A model generated the notes under the pieces. That model did no database searches, was not told the DNA's origin, and worked only from the letters and a program-made list of their open reading frames with translations. Below, in pieces: positions 1 to 7,329 of a stretch of DNA of 10,301 nucleotides (its first letter is position 1; every line of letters begins with the position of its first letter). Source of the stretch: an uncultured Clostridia bacterium (GTDB taxonomy: Bacteria > Bacillota > Clostridia > UMGS1810); contig CAJLYL010000059.1 in the NCBI GenBank assembly GCA_905210855.1, forward strand, positions 1 to 10,301, in the 5' to 3' direction. The position numbers were made by a program, and so were the translations under genes.

Positions 1-39
1 CTGCGTGCCGAGCAGATACACAACATATGTCACGAGCCG
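1..39. repeat. Gene-end palindromic repeat, copy A (right arm only)
   Basis: These 39 bases match 1508-1546 at 36 of 39 positions; the mismatches are at positions 21, 30 and 32. In the complete copy the same stretch is the right arm of a long hairpin, so the left arm of this copy should lie just outside the window. It starts 33 nt beyond the stop codon of eno, in the same orientation and at nearly the same distance as copy B beyond trpS. I do not recognise the family. The duplication is plain to see; what it does is unknown. Confidence 0.85.
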
Positions 40-72
40 CCGTGCAAAACTTGCGAAGCAACATCTAAAACG

Positions 73-1359
73 TTATTTTATAACAAAATCCCCTCCGGCA
101 TAGAGAGCGCAATCTCCGAGCTCTTCCTCAATGCGCAAAAGCCTGTTGTACTTGGCGCATCTGTCTGTGCGCGTGGGCGCGCCTGTCTTTATCTGTCCGC
201 CGCCGAGCGCAACCGCCAGGTCGGCAATGAAGGTGTCCTCCGTCTCGCCAGAGCGGTGCGAAACTATCGCGCCGTAACCGGCAAACTGCGCCATGCGCAC
301 TGCATCTATCGTCTCGCTGAGAGTGCCTATCTGATTCGGCTTGATGAGAATAGCGTTTGCCGCGCCGTCGCTTATGCCGCGCTCCAGCCTCCTTGTGTTG
401 GTGACAAACAAATCGTCGCCCACAAGCTGAATTTTGCCGCCGAGCCTCTCGGTAAGCAGCTTCCAGCCGTCCCAGTCGTCCTCGCCTACTCCGTCCTCTA
501 TCGAAACAATCGGATATTTGCCGCAAAGCTGCTCCCAGTATGACACAAGCTCTTCGCGCGTGTACACCCTGCCCGACTTGGTGAGAGTGTACGTGCCGTC
601 ACCCTTTGCCCATTCGGACGAAGCCGCGTCAATAGCAATGTTGAAATCGCGCCCCGGCTCATAGCCTGCGCCCTTTATTGCCTCGCAGATGAGTGAAAGA
701 GCGTCCTCGTCTTTTTCCAGAGTGGGAGCAAATCCGCCTTCGTCACCGACGGACGTCGCATTGCCCGAATCGGCAAGGAGATTTTTCAGAGTGTGGTATA
801 CCTCGCAGCTCATGCGCATTGCTTCGGAGAAGCTCGGCGCACCGGTGGGCATAATCATAAATTCCTGAATATCTACATTGTTGTTGGCATGAGCGCCGCC
901 GTTGAGAATGTTCATCATCGGCGTGGGCAAAACATAAGCACCGCAGCCGCCTACATAAGAATAAAGGCTAAGTCCGAGGGCGTTTGCCGCCGCGTCCGCG
1001 CAAGCAAGCGACACACTCAGGATTGCATTTGCCCCGAGCTTTGATTTGTCAGCCGTACCGTCCGCATCGAGCATGGCAAGGTCTATTTCCCTTTGGTCGA
1101 GCACATTCATGCCGCATATGCGGTCGGCAATAACGGTGTTTACGTTATCGACTGCTTTTTCGACCCCTCTTCCCATGAATGACGGGCCGCCGTCGCGCAG
1201 TTCCAATGCCTCATACACACCAGTGGACGCACCCGATGGCACTGCCGCCCTGCCCACAAAGCCGTCGGCGCAGATTACCTCCGCCTCCACGGTCGGATTG
1301 CCGCGGGAATCGATAATCTGTCTTGCATAAACGCTTTTTATCTCTAAGAATTGTTTCAA
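73..1359 (-). CDS. eno: Enolase (phosphopyruvate hydratase)
   Basis: Cytosolic glycolytic enzyme that interconverts 2-phosphoglycerate and phosphoenolpyruvate (EC 4.2.1.11), normally Mg2+-dependent. The 428 residues match the usual bacterial length. Visible family features: DSRGNPTVE (17-25), catalytic loop SGASTG (42-47), His157 in GGAHANN, general acid Glu207 in GDEGGF, metal ligands Asp244, Glu288 (SIEDG) and Asp315 (GDDLFVTN), the signature [14 protein letters not shown] (337-350) with the general base Lys340, and Lys391. No catalytic residue is missing. The start is a TTG codon (1359-1357). It is supported by an AAGGGGTG ribosome site ending about 9 nt upstream, and no in-frame ATG precedes the conserved N-terminus. 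The gene appears to be transcribed alone, separated from trpS by 216 nt containing a palindromic repeat. I could not pick a convincing promoter. Confidence 0.98.
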   Translation of the reverse strand: MKQFLEIKSVYARQIIDSRGNPTVEAEVICADGFVGRAAVPSGASTGVYEALELRDGGPSFMGRGVEKAVDNVNTVIADRICGMNVLDQREIDLAMLDADGTADKSKLGANAILSVSLACADAAANALGLSLYSYVGGCGAYVLPTPMMNILNGGAHANNNVDIQEFMIMPTGAPSFSEAMRMSCEVYHTLKNLLADSGNATSVGDEGGFAPTLEKDEDALSLICEAIKGAGYEPGRDFNIAIDAASSEWAKGDGTYTLTKSGRVYTREELVSYWEQLCGKYPIVSIEDGVGEDDWDGWKLLTERLGGKIQLVGDDLFVTNTRRLERGISDGAANAILIKPNQIGTLSETIDAVRMAQFAGYGAIVSHRSGETEDTFIADLAVALGGGQIKTGAPTRTDRCAKYNRLLRIEEELGDCALYAGGDFVIK

Positions 1360-1384
1360 AAAAATACACCCCTTAACATTTTTT

Positions 1385-1429
1385 CGTATTATGCACAGAA
1401 TACGGAAAAATATTCTTAAGAGAGTGCAT
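1385..1429 (-). repeat. Overlapping inverted repeats in the eno leader
   Basis: Two inverted repeats share bases just upstream of the eno ribosome site. CGTATT (1385-1390) pairs with AATACG (1399-1404). Alternatively AGAATA (1397-1402) pairs with TATTCT (1411-1416), enclosed by ATGCAC (1391-1396) and GTGCAT (1424-1429). The two foldings exclude each other. Neither is followed by a U-run on the eno strand, so they are not intrinsic terminators. They may be operator or 5'-UTR elements, or chance in an AT-rich gap. Confidence 0.3.
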
Positions 1430-1472
1430 TAAAAGGCAAAATTGCCAAAACGCAAATTCTGCACAAAGGCGA

Positions 1473-1546
1473 GGGCATATGTTGTGTGTCAGCGAGCGCC
1501 ATAGCGGCTGCGTGCCGAGCAGATACATAACATATGCCCCGAGCCG
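1473..1546. repeat. Gene-end palindromic repeat, copy B (complete hairpin)
   Basis: An 18-pair stem joins 1473-1490 to 1522-1539: 16 Watson-Crick pairs plus G-T at 1484/1528 and 1488/1524. The outer arm reads GGGCATATGTT against AACATATGCCC, and the inner 31 nt are GC-rich. The segment 1508-1546 recurs at 1-39. The element lies 29 nt beyond the trpS stop codon, between trpS and the eno leader. No run of T follows on the trpS strand, so it is not a textbook intrinsic terminator. It resembles a REP-like or MITE-like unit, with no open reading frame of useful size, and may trim or protect mRNA 3' ends. Confidence 0.85.
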
Positions 1547-1575
1547 ACTGAGGGGTCGATTTTTGCTGAATTCGG

Positions 1576-2631
1576 TTAAAAATCCATATTGTCGAAATAA
1601 TCTATCTTCATTGCCGCGCGCACATCATTAAGCGTCTGCGCCGCCTTTGCTTCGGCAGCCGCACTGCCGCTTTTCAGTATGTCATACACATCCGGTATGC
1701 GCGCTTCCCATTCCTTGCGGCGCTCGCGTATCGGCGCAAGCGTGGCTTGCATAACGCTGTTTAGGAATCTTTTCACCTTCATGTCGCCAAGACCGCCGCG
1801 TTTGTAGTGCTCTTTCAGCTCGTCCAGGTTTGCGTAGTCCGGCAGAAATTCCGTAAAGTGCTCGTCCGTGGAGAATGCGTCCAGGTAGATGAACACCGGA
1901 TTGCCGTCCACATTGCCCGGGTCTTCCACTCTGATGTGGTTCGGGTCGGTGAACATGGACATTATCTTGCGCTGAATTTCTTCCGGCTCGTCGGACAGAT
2001 AGATGCAGTTGCCGAGCGATTTGCTCATCTTTGCCTTGCCGTCTATGCCGGGCAAGCGCAGACACGCGCTGTTGTCGGGCAGGAGAATCTTCGGGGCGGT
2101 GAGTGTATCGCCGTAAACGGAGTTGAATTTGTGCACAATCTCGTTGCACTGCTCCAGCATGGGCATCTGGTCCTCGCCCACGGGAACTACCGTTGCGCGG
2201 AAAGCGGTGATATCTGCTGCCTGGCTTATCGGGTAGCAGAAGAATCCGACAGGTATGCTTGCCTCAAAGTTGCGCATCTGAATTTCCGCCTTTACTGTGG
2301 GGTTGCGCTGCACCCTCGACACCGTGACAAGATTCATGTAGTAGAATGTCAGTTCGGTAAGCTGCGGCACCATTGACTGAATGAAGATGGTCGATTTGTC
2401 GGGATCAATGCCGCACGCCAGGTAGTCCAGTGCCACATTTATGATGTTCTTGCGCACTTTTTCGGGGTGCTCCGCGTTATCCGTGAGCGCCTGAGCGTCC
2501 GCTATCATTATGTATATCTCGTCAAATTCTCCCGAGTTTTGCAGCCTTACGCGCTCCTTGAGCGAACCCGCGTAATGTCCGACGTGAAGCCGTCCTGTCG
2601 GGCGGTCGCCGGTCAAAATTACTTTATTCAT
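1576..2631 (-). CDS. trpS: Tryptophan--tRNA ligase
   Basis: Class I aminoacyl-tRNA synthetase that charges tRNA-Trp using ATP (EC 6.1.1.2) in the cytosol; 351 residues, near the usual bacterial length. Features seen: the N-terminal Rossmann stretch TGDRPTGRLHVGHYAGSL, whose HVGH (residues 17-20) is the HIGH motif; the Trp-pocket region around 130-156 (YPISQAADI, VPVGEDQ); and LPGIDGKAKMSKSLGN with KMSKS at 201-205. An anticodon-binding helical domain follows. I chose the ATG at 2631 because GGAGG lies 8 nt upstream and because the longer reading frame (from 2676) would begin upstream of the predicted transcription start near 2660. The gene is monocistronic by appearance and divergent from feoA. 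Its leader is only about 29 nt, too short for a T-box or Trp attenuator. Confidence 0.97.
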   Translation of the reverse strand: MNKVILTGDRPTGRLHVGHYAGSLKERVRLQNSGEFDEIYIMIADAQALTDNAEHPEKVRKNIINVALDYLACGIDPDKSTIFIQSMVPQLTELTFYYMNLVTVSRVQRNPTVKAEIQMRNFEASIPVGFFCYPISQAADITAFRATVVPVGEDQMPMLEQCNEIVHKFNSVYGDTLTAPKILLPDNSACLRLPGIDGKAKMSKSLGNCIYLSDEPEEIQRKIMSMFTDPNHIRVEDPGNVDGNPVFIYLDAFSTDEHFTEFLPDYANLDELKEHYKRGGLGDMKVKRFLNSVMQATLAPIRERRKEWEARIPDVYDILKSGSAAAEAKAAQTLNDVRAAMKIDYFDNMDF

Positions 2632-2666
2632 AAAATTTCCTCCGTAACGTTTTTCATAATACTTAT

Positions 2667-2695
2667 ATTGTACCACTTAATATCACTCCCGTCAA
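2667..2695 (-). promoter_or_regulatory. Sigma-A-type promoter of trpS
   Basis: On the minus strand TTGACG (2695-2690) and TACAAT (2672-2667) are separated by exactly 17 nt. Each box differs from consensus at one position. Initiation is expected near 2660, giving a leader of about 29 nt that contains the ribosome site. Confidence 0.85.
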
Positions 2696-2699
2696 CAAT

Positions 2700-2716
2700 T
2701 TACAGACGATTTGTAA
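2700..2716. promoter_or_regulatory. Small inverted repeat between trpS and feoA (possible operator)
   Basis: TTACA, seven bases, then TGTAA. It lies 4 nt upstream of the trpS -35 box and about 75 nt before feoA. It does not match the Fur or DtxR consensus that I know. The feoA promoter itself is unclear: a weak TAGTAT at 2737-2742 is the best -10 candidate, without a good -35 box. Confidence 0.25.
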
Positions 2717-2788
2717 CGGCAATGCCCGAAAATGAATAGTATAGAAGAGAACGGACTGTGTTTTTGCCGAAAAAAGGAGGCATCCGTT

Positions 2789-3022
2789 ATGAAAAAACAC
2801 AAAAGTCTTGCCGACGTAGTGCCGGGGCAGAGCGCCGTTGTGCGGCGGATAGGCTCGGACGACGGCATGAAACGGCGGTTTATGGATATCGGTCTTATCG
2901 AGGGCACACGCGTGGAGTGCGTAGGCAAAAGCCCCCTCGGCGACCCGACAGCTTTTCTTATCCGCGGCGCGGTGATAGCTATCCGCTCCGAAGATTGCAG
3001 AAATATATCTGTTACAATGTAA
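2789..3022 (+). CDS. feoA: FeoA family ferrous iron transport protein
   Basis: Small cytosolic SH3-like protein (77 aa) that works with FeoB in Fe(II) uptake, probably by contacting its cytoplasmic domain. The family pattern is visible in order: LADVVPGQSAVVRRI (7-21), then a helix with MKRRFMDIGLIEGTRVECV (27-45), then SPLGDPTAFLIRGAVIAIR (48-66). The ATG at 2789 is preferred because AAAGGAGG ends 8 nt before it. The frame is open back to 2732, but that extension has no ribosome site and is not FeoA-like. feoB begins 28 nt after the stop, so the two are almost certainly one operon. No FeoC-like gene is present here. The exact biochemical role of FeoA is unsettled in the field. Confidence 0.95.
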   Translation: MKKHKSLADVVPGQSAVVRRIGSDDGMKRRFMDIGLIEGTRVECVGKSPLGDPTAFLIRGAVIAIRSEDCRNISVTM

Positions 3023-3050
3023 AAAATATGCTTGCGCAGGAGGCAAATAT

Positions 3051-5171
3051 ATGGGACTGACATTTGAATCTATGGGCAAACACTCTGTTGACAAGGGGCT
3101 GCCGCCGAAAGGCGGCTCCGACATAACTATCGCTCTTGCCGGCAATCCCAACGTCGGCAAAAGCACCGTTTTCAATGCGCTCACGGGCATGAATCAACAC
3201 ACGGGCAACTGGCCGGGCAAGACGGTCTCGGGTGCGCAGGGGCGGTTTGAAACGCGCCGCCGCACCTACACCCTGACGGACATCCCGGGCACATATTCGC
3301 TAATGGCACACTCGGCGGAGGAAGAGGTCGCGCGCAATTACATATGCTTCGGCAACCCCGACCTGACCGTGGTGGTGTGCGACGCCACTTGCCTTGAGAG
3401 AAACTTAAATCTTGTGCTGCAAACGGCGGAGATATCGCCGAGGGTTATTGTGTGCATTAATCTCATGGACGAGGCGAAACGCAAGGGCATAAGGATAGAC
3501 GCGGAGGAAGTGTCGCACAGGCTGGGTTTGCCCGTGGTGACAACCTCGGCAAAGAAGAAAAAATCCCTTGCCGCGCTCACGGATATGATTGACCGCGCGG
3601 CGGACGGAGAGACAGTCTTTGCGGCAAAGACGGCGGTGTATTCTCAAGAGACGGAGACAGCCGTGCGCCTTGTTACAAGTGAACTGGAACGGCACGATTG
3701 CAGGGGGATTAATCCGCGTTGGCTTGCCTTGCGCCTTATTGAGGGTGATGACGGACTGGAATCGGAGATAGAGGCGTATTTTAGCGAGGATTTTTTTGAC
3801 GGCGGCTCGGTGCGCTCGGCGGTTGCCGACGCGCGCAACTATCTTGCCGACAGGGGCATTGACAGAGAAAAATTTGTCGAAACGGTCGTATCGTCAATAG
3901 TTGAGCACGCTCATGGCGTGTGCAGCGGCGCTGTCGTATGCGACGCGGCAAAGCAAGCATCGCTCGACAGGCGCCTTGACAGGATTTTTACGGGAAAATT
4001 CTTTGGCTATCCCATGATGCTGCTGCTCTTTGCGCTGATTTTTTATCTCACGATAAACGGGGCAAACTATCCGTCGCAGCTGCTGTCAAGCGGACTGTTT
4101 TGGCTTCAGGACAGATTAACGGAATTTTTTATCAAAATTCATATGCCAAAGTGGATTCACGGTGCACTCGTCTTTGGCGCATACCGCGTTACGGCGTGGG
4201 TCGTGTCGGTCATGCTGCCGCCAATGGCGATATTTTTTCCGCTGTTTACCCTGCTTGAGGATCTCGGCTATCTGCCGCGCATTGCATACAACCTTGACAA
4301 ACCTTTCAAAAAATGCCGTGCCTGCGGCAAACAGGCGCTTACCATGTGCATGGGATTCGGCTGCAACGCGGCAGGAATAGTCGGCTGCCGCATTATAGAT
4401 TCGCCGCGCGAGAGACTGCTCGCCGTGCTGACAAACAGCTTTGTGCCGTGCAACGGCAGATTTCCTATGATAATAACCATGATTACGGCGTTCTTTTGCA
4501 GCGGCGGCGTGAGGGCGGCACTGGTTATGACGGCGGTGGTTGCGCTCGGCGTGGGCATGACCTTGCTTGTGACAAAGCTGCTGTCGCACACTCTGCTTCG
4601 TGGTGTGCCGTCATCATTTACGCTAGAACTGCCGCCCTATCGCAAACCGCAGGTGGGCAAGATTATTGTCCGCTCGATATTTGACCGCACGGTGTTTGTG
4701 CTCGGCAGAGCCGCCGCGGTTGCCGCGCCGGCAGGGCTTATCATCTGGCTTTTGTCCAATGTGCAGGTCGGCGGAGCGAGCCTTATTGCCCACGCGGCGG
4801 ATTTTCTCAATCCGCTCGGTCATATCATGGGGCTGGACGGCACAATCCTTGTCGCATTCATCTTGGGACTGCCGGCAAACGAGATTGTCCTGCCGATAAT
4901 AATCATGCAGTATATGTCACAGGGCACGATTTCTCAGCTCGGCAGCATAGCCGAGATTCATTCTCTGCTTGCCGCCAACGGCTGGACTTGGGTTACGGCA
5001 GTGTGCATGATAATGTTTGCACTGATGCACTGGCCGTGCTCGACCACTCTGCTGACGATAAAAAAGGAAACCGGCAGCATGAAGTGGACTGTTCTTGCCG
5101 CGGTGATACCCACGCTTGCAGGCTTTGCCGCCTGCGCGCTGATTAACGCGGCGGCGCTTTTGGTAATATGA
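3051..5171 (+). CDS. feoB: Ferrous iron transporter FeoB
   Basis: Inner-membrane Fe(II) permease with a cytosolic GTPase-like domain, 706 aa. G-domain motifs: G1 GNPNVGKS (31-38), G3 DIPG (77-80), G4 NLMD (137-140) and a G5-like TSAK (165-168). A helical spacer follows (about 195-300), then a polytopic membrane part from about 318 with hydrophobic segments near 320-335, 385-402, 475-510, 545-570, 598-622, 645-662 and 680-705. The two gate regions carry conserved cysteines: GFGCN (435-439) and PCNGR (466-470). The tail shows the family motif PCSTTLLTIKKETGS. AGGAGG (3038-3043) lies 7 nt before the ATG. About 25 residues precede the G-domain; similar leaders (GLTFESxGK...) occur in clostridial FeoB as I recall. 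A CRAC motif (422-425) precedes the first gate. The gene is complete, in an operon with feoA. Confidence 0.97.
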   Translation: MGLTFESMGKHSVDKGLPPKGGSDITIALAGNPNVGKSTVFNALTGMNQHTGNWPGKTVSGAQGRFETRRRTYTLTDIPGTYSLMAHSAEEEVARNYICFGNPDLTVVVCDATCLERNLNLVLQTAEISPRVIVCINLMDEAKRKGIRIDAEEVSHRLGLPVVTTSAKKKKSLAALTDMIDRAADGETVFAAKTAVYSQETETAVRLVTSELERHDCRGINPRWLALRLIEGDDGLESEIEAYFSEDFFDGGSVRSAVADARNYLADRGIDREKFVETVVSSIVEHAHGVCSGAVVCDAAKQASLDRRLDRIFTGKFFGYPMMLLLFALIFYLTINGANYPSQLLSSGLFWLQDRLTEFFIKIHMPKWIHGALVFGAYRVTAWVVSVMLPPMAIFFPLFTLLEDLGYLPRIAYNLDKPFKKCRACGKQALTMCMGFGCNAAGIVGCRIIDSPRERLLAVLTNSFVPCNGRFPMIITMITAFFCSGGVRAALVMTAVVALGVGMTLLVTKLLSHTLLRGVPSSFTLELPPYRKPQVGKIIVRSIFDRTVFVLGRAAAVAAPAGLIIWLLSNVQVGGASLIAHAADFLNPLGHIMGLDGTILVAFILGLPANEIVLPIIIMQYMSQGTISQLGSIAEIHSLLAANGWTWVTAVCMIMFALMHWPCSTTLLTIKKETGSMKWTVLAAVIPTLAGFAACALINAAALLVI

Positions 5172-5214
5172 TTTTGCAAACCGCAGTCATCCGCTGTGCG
5201 ATGTATATCGGCAA

Positions 5215-5240
5215 AAGTCCGTTTTTGTCAAAAAGGACTT
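5215..5240. repeat. Inverted repeat between feoB and the leu promoter
   Basis: AAGTCC (5215-5220) pairs with GGACTT (5235-5240), and inside it TTTTT (5222-5226) pairs with AAAAA (5230-5234), leaving one bulged G and a 3-nt loop. It begins 43 nt after the feoB stop. No U-run follows on the plus strand, so it is not a standard feoB terminator. Its last two bases are the first two of the leu -35 box (5239-5244), so it could be an operator or a feoB 3'-end structure. Confidence 0.5.
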
Positions 5241-5267
5241 GACACATCGGCAATATTGTGATAGAAT
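5239..5267 (+). promoter_or_regulatory. Sigma-A-type promoter of the leu operon
   Basis: TTGACA (5239-5244), a perfect -35 box, is separated by 17 nt from TAGAAT (5262-5267), which differs from TATAAT at one position. Initiation near 5274 would place the start just upstream of T-box Stem I. Confidence 0.9.
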
Positions 5268-5273
5268 GTATGC

Positions 5274-5575
5274 AAAGTTAAGATTATTAAAGGCTGTGAC
5301 GAAGACCGGTCAAAGTGACAAAACACTAAAGAGAGCCGATGGTTGGTGTGAATCGGTGTGAAAAAGCTTTGTCCTCTCACTTCCGAGCCGGAGTTTCCAA
5401 AGGCGGTTTGCGCCGAGTAGTTGTCTCCCGAGAATGCTGCGTCAGTGCATAGGAGCTGATTGGCTCCGATAAGGGGCAGATTTGTAATCTGCAATTTGAG
5501 TGGTACCGCGAGTGCGCAATTGAAAATTTTGCACCCGTCTCAAAGCAAAGTGCTTTGGGACGGGTGTTTTTGTTT
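5274..5575 (+). ncRNA. T-box leader riboswitch, tRNA-Leu responsive
   Basis: Cis-acting RNA that senses uncharged tRNA and controls readthrough into leuACDB. Stem I, read by eye: lower pairs AAG (5313-5315) with CTT (5380-5382); GACAAA (5317-5322) with TTTGTC (5368-5373); an AG-rich bulge (5328-5335); and a distal stem CCGAT (5336-5340) with ATCGG (5352-5356) around the typical GGTTGGTGTGA loop. The specifier loop strand is CTCTCA (5374-5379). CUC at 5376-5378, followed by the expected purine, reads leucine; the overlapping CUC at 5374-5376 also reads leucine. Stem II-like AGTAG/CGAGA elements lie at 5416-5434. A perfect 7-bp hairpin at 5476-5492 may be Stem III. The T-box core TGGTACCGCG is at 5501-5510; its UGGU would pair with an ACCA end, fitting the A73 of tRNA-Leu. 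GCG (5508-5510) and GTGC (5512-5515) can pair with 5531-5538, forming the antiterminator. The exact 5' end is inferred. Confidence 0.95.
5531..5575 (+). terminator. T-box intrinsic terminator
   Basis: A 16-pair stem (5532-5547 with 5551-5566, one G-T pair) with a 3-nt AAG loop is followed by TTTTTGTTT. Its left arm overlaps the bases that would form the antiterminator with the T-box core, so the two structures are mutually exclusive. It lies about 80 nt upstream of leuA, as expected for leader-level control. Confidence 0.95.
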
Positions 5576-5652
5576 CATTATTACAGGCAGCGCGATCCGA
5601 GCAAGAGATAACAACATATTAAAAGTACGATTTTGGAAAGGAAGTGAAAATT

Positions 5653-7329
5653 ATGATGGATGCAAGCAAATATCGGGTGGGATATTTCCCTGCGCCGGCA
5701 GGCTATGACAAGTGGGCAAAAAAAGACCATATTGAAAAAGCGCCCATATGGTGCAGCGTGGATATGCGTGACGGCAATCAGAGCCTCGTTATCCCCATGA
5801 GCCTGGAGCAGAAACTAGAGTATTACAAGGTGCTTATGGATGTCGGCTTCAAGGAGATTGAGGTCGGTTTTCCGGCGGCGAGCGAGACGGAGTATGAATT
5901 TCTGCGCACTCTCATCGACAACAACATGATTCCCGACGACGTTACCGTGCAGGTGCTTACGCAGTGCAGGGAGCACATCATCCGCAAGACCTTTGACGCG
6001 TGCAAAGGCGCGCCGTGCGCCATTATTCATTTTTACAATTCCGTCAGCGTTGCGCAGCGCGAACAGGTTTTTAAAAAATCCAAGGAAGAGATTAAAAAAA
6101 TCGCCGTGGACGGAGCAAAGCTGGTTAAAAAGCATGCTGCGGAGTACGAAGGCAATTTCCGCTTTGAGTATTCGCCCGAATCATTCACGGGCACAGAGCC
6201 GGAATATGCCCTTGAGGTGTGCAATGCCGTCCTCGACGTGCTAGAACCCGGGCCGGACAACAATGTGATAATCAATCTGCCTGTCACGGTGGAGATGAGC
6301 CTGCCGCACGTCTATGCGAGCCAGGTGGAGTACATGAGCGAGAATCTTAAGTACCGCGAGTTTGTCACACTGTCGCTCCATCCGCACAACGACCGCGGCA
6401 CCGGCGTTGCCGACACGGAGCTTGCACTCCTTGCCGGAGCGGACAGAGTTGAGGGAACTCTCTTCGGCAACGGCGAGAGGACGGGCAATGTGGACATAAT
6501 CACCCTTGCGATGAATATGTATTCGCACGGTGTTGACCCGAAACTCGATTTCTCGGACATGAACTATCTTGTGGAGGAATACGAAAAATGCACCGGCATG
6601 AATGTGTACCAGAGAACTCCCTATGCCGGAGCGCTTGTGTTTGCCGCATTCTCGGGCAGTCATCAGGATGCCATAGCCAAGGGCATGAAGTACAGGAAGA
6701 AAAACAAGCTGCATGAGTGGAGCGTGCCCTACATTCCGATTGACCCCCAGGATATCGGCAGAACTTACGATGCCGATGTTATCCGCGTAAACTCCCAGTC
6801 GGGCAAGGGCGGCATAGGCTATCTGCTTGAGCAGACCTACGGTTACAGCCTGCCGGCACAGATGAGGGAGAATTTCAGCTATCTGTGCAAGGGCATTTCC
6901 GACCACGAGCACAAGGAGCTTAAGCCGAATGAGGTTCTCGGCATATTCACAGACAATTACCTCAACCTTGAGAGCGGCATAAGCGTGACGGATTTTGATT
7001 TCGTCCGCGAAAACGACAAGGTGAATATAAACATAACATTTATGAAGGACGGCGAGGAAACCGAGCTGGAGGCAGAGGGCAACGGCTCGCTCAACGCCAT
7101 AAACAACGCTCTGAGGGAATACACGGGGGAAGAATACACCCTTGAGGTATTCACCCAGCACAGTATGCAGGGCGAGGGTTCAAGGAGCGTTGCCGCGTCG
7201 TACATCGGACTTAAAAACGGCGACGGCGATATGTTCTGGGGCGCAGGCACCGACACGGACGTGGTTGCCGCAAGCACCAAGGCGCTGCTCAGCGCTTATC
7301 GCAATATGACAAAAGGAGATGCTGAATAA
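5653..7329 (+). CDS. leuA: 2-isopropylmalate synthase (long form)
   Basis: First committed step of leucine synthesis: acetyl-CoA plus 2-ketoisovalerate gives 2-isopropylmalate (EC 2.3.3.13), in the cytosol. With this start it has 558 aa, matching the long (yeast-like) LeuA subfamily. The TIM-barrel catalytic domain has the DRE-TIM motif DMRDGNQSL (37-45; Arg39, and Asp40 as metal ligand), [10 protein letters not shown] (65-74), metal-binding histidines in HPHNDRG (His243, His245), and [11 protein letters not shown] (271-281). A linker leads to a C-terminal domain (about 430-555) with [12 protein letters not shown], the type that binds leucine for feedback inhibition. I prefer the ATG at 5653: AAGGAAG lies about 9 nt upstream. 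A GTG at 5644 in the same frame overlaps that site, and an ATG at 5656 is also possible. It is first in the T-box-controlled operon, and its stop overlaps the leuC start by 1 nt. Confidence 0.97.
   Translation: MMDASKYRVGYFPAPAGYDKWAKKDHIEKAPIWCSVDMRDGNQSLVIPMSLEQKLEYYKVLMDVGFKEIEVGFPAASETEYEFLRTLIDNNMIPDDVTVQVLTQCREHIIRKTFDACKGAPCAIIHFYNSVSVAQREQVFKKSKEEIKKIAVDGAKLVKKHAAEYEGNFRFEYSPESFTGTEPEYALEVCNAVLDVLEPGPDNNVIINLPVTVEMSLPHVYASQVEYMSENLKYREFVTLSLHPHNDRGTGVADTELALLAGADRVEGTLFGNGERTGNVDIITLAMNMYSHGVDPKLDFSDMNYLVEEYEKCTGMNVYQRTPYAGALVFAAFSGSHQDAIAKGMKYRKKNKLHEWSVPYIPIDPQDIGRTYDADVIRVNSQSGKGGIGYLLEQTYGYSLPAQMRENFSYLCKGISDHEHKELKPNEVLGIFTDNYLNLESGISVTDFDFVRENDKVNINITFMKDGEETELEAEGNGSLNAINNALREYTGEEYTLEVFTQHSMQGEGSRSVAASYIGLKNGDGDMFWGAGTDTDVVAASTKALLSAYRNMTKGDAE

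Noticed and set aside
40..72. Intrinsic terminator after eno
   Set aside because: Only a 4-bp TTGC/GCAA stem is present, without a proper U-run; too weak to call.
1545..1564. Rightward mini-terminator CGAC...GTCG followed by ATTTTT
   Set aside because: A 4-bp stem, and no rightward gene lies upstream of it that would need a terminator.
2632..2660. T-box or Trp attenuator in front of trpS
   Set aside because: The leader is about 29 nt and holds only the ribosome site, with no hairpins, T-box core or Trp codons.
2632..2676. Upstream start of trpS at 2676, adding 15 residues
   Set aside because: The predicted transcription start (about 2660) lies inside it, the extra residues are not TrpS-like, and the ATG at 2631 has a strong GGAGG site.
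2732..2788. Longer FeoA starting at 2732
   Set aside because: No ribosome site precedes that ATG, whereas AAAGGAGG precedes 2789, where FeoA homology begins.
5644..5652. GTG start for leuA
   Set aside because: The GTG is inside the ribosome site that serves the ATG at 5653; it is possible but less likely.
6241..7161. 306-codon open frame on the minus strand inside leuA
   Set aside because: It lies wholly antisense to a strongly conserved gene, has no ribosome site or recognisable motif, and is the expected shadow of a GC-rich coding frame. The same applies to minus-strand frames at 4116-4589, 7947-8651 and 9389-9910.
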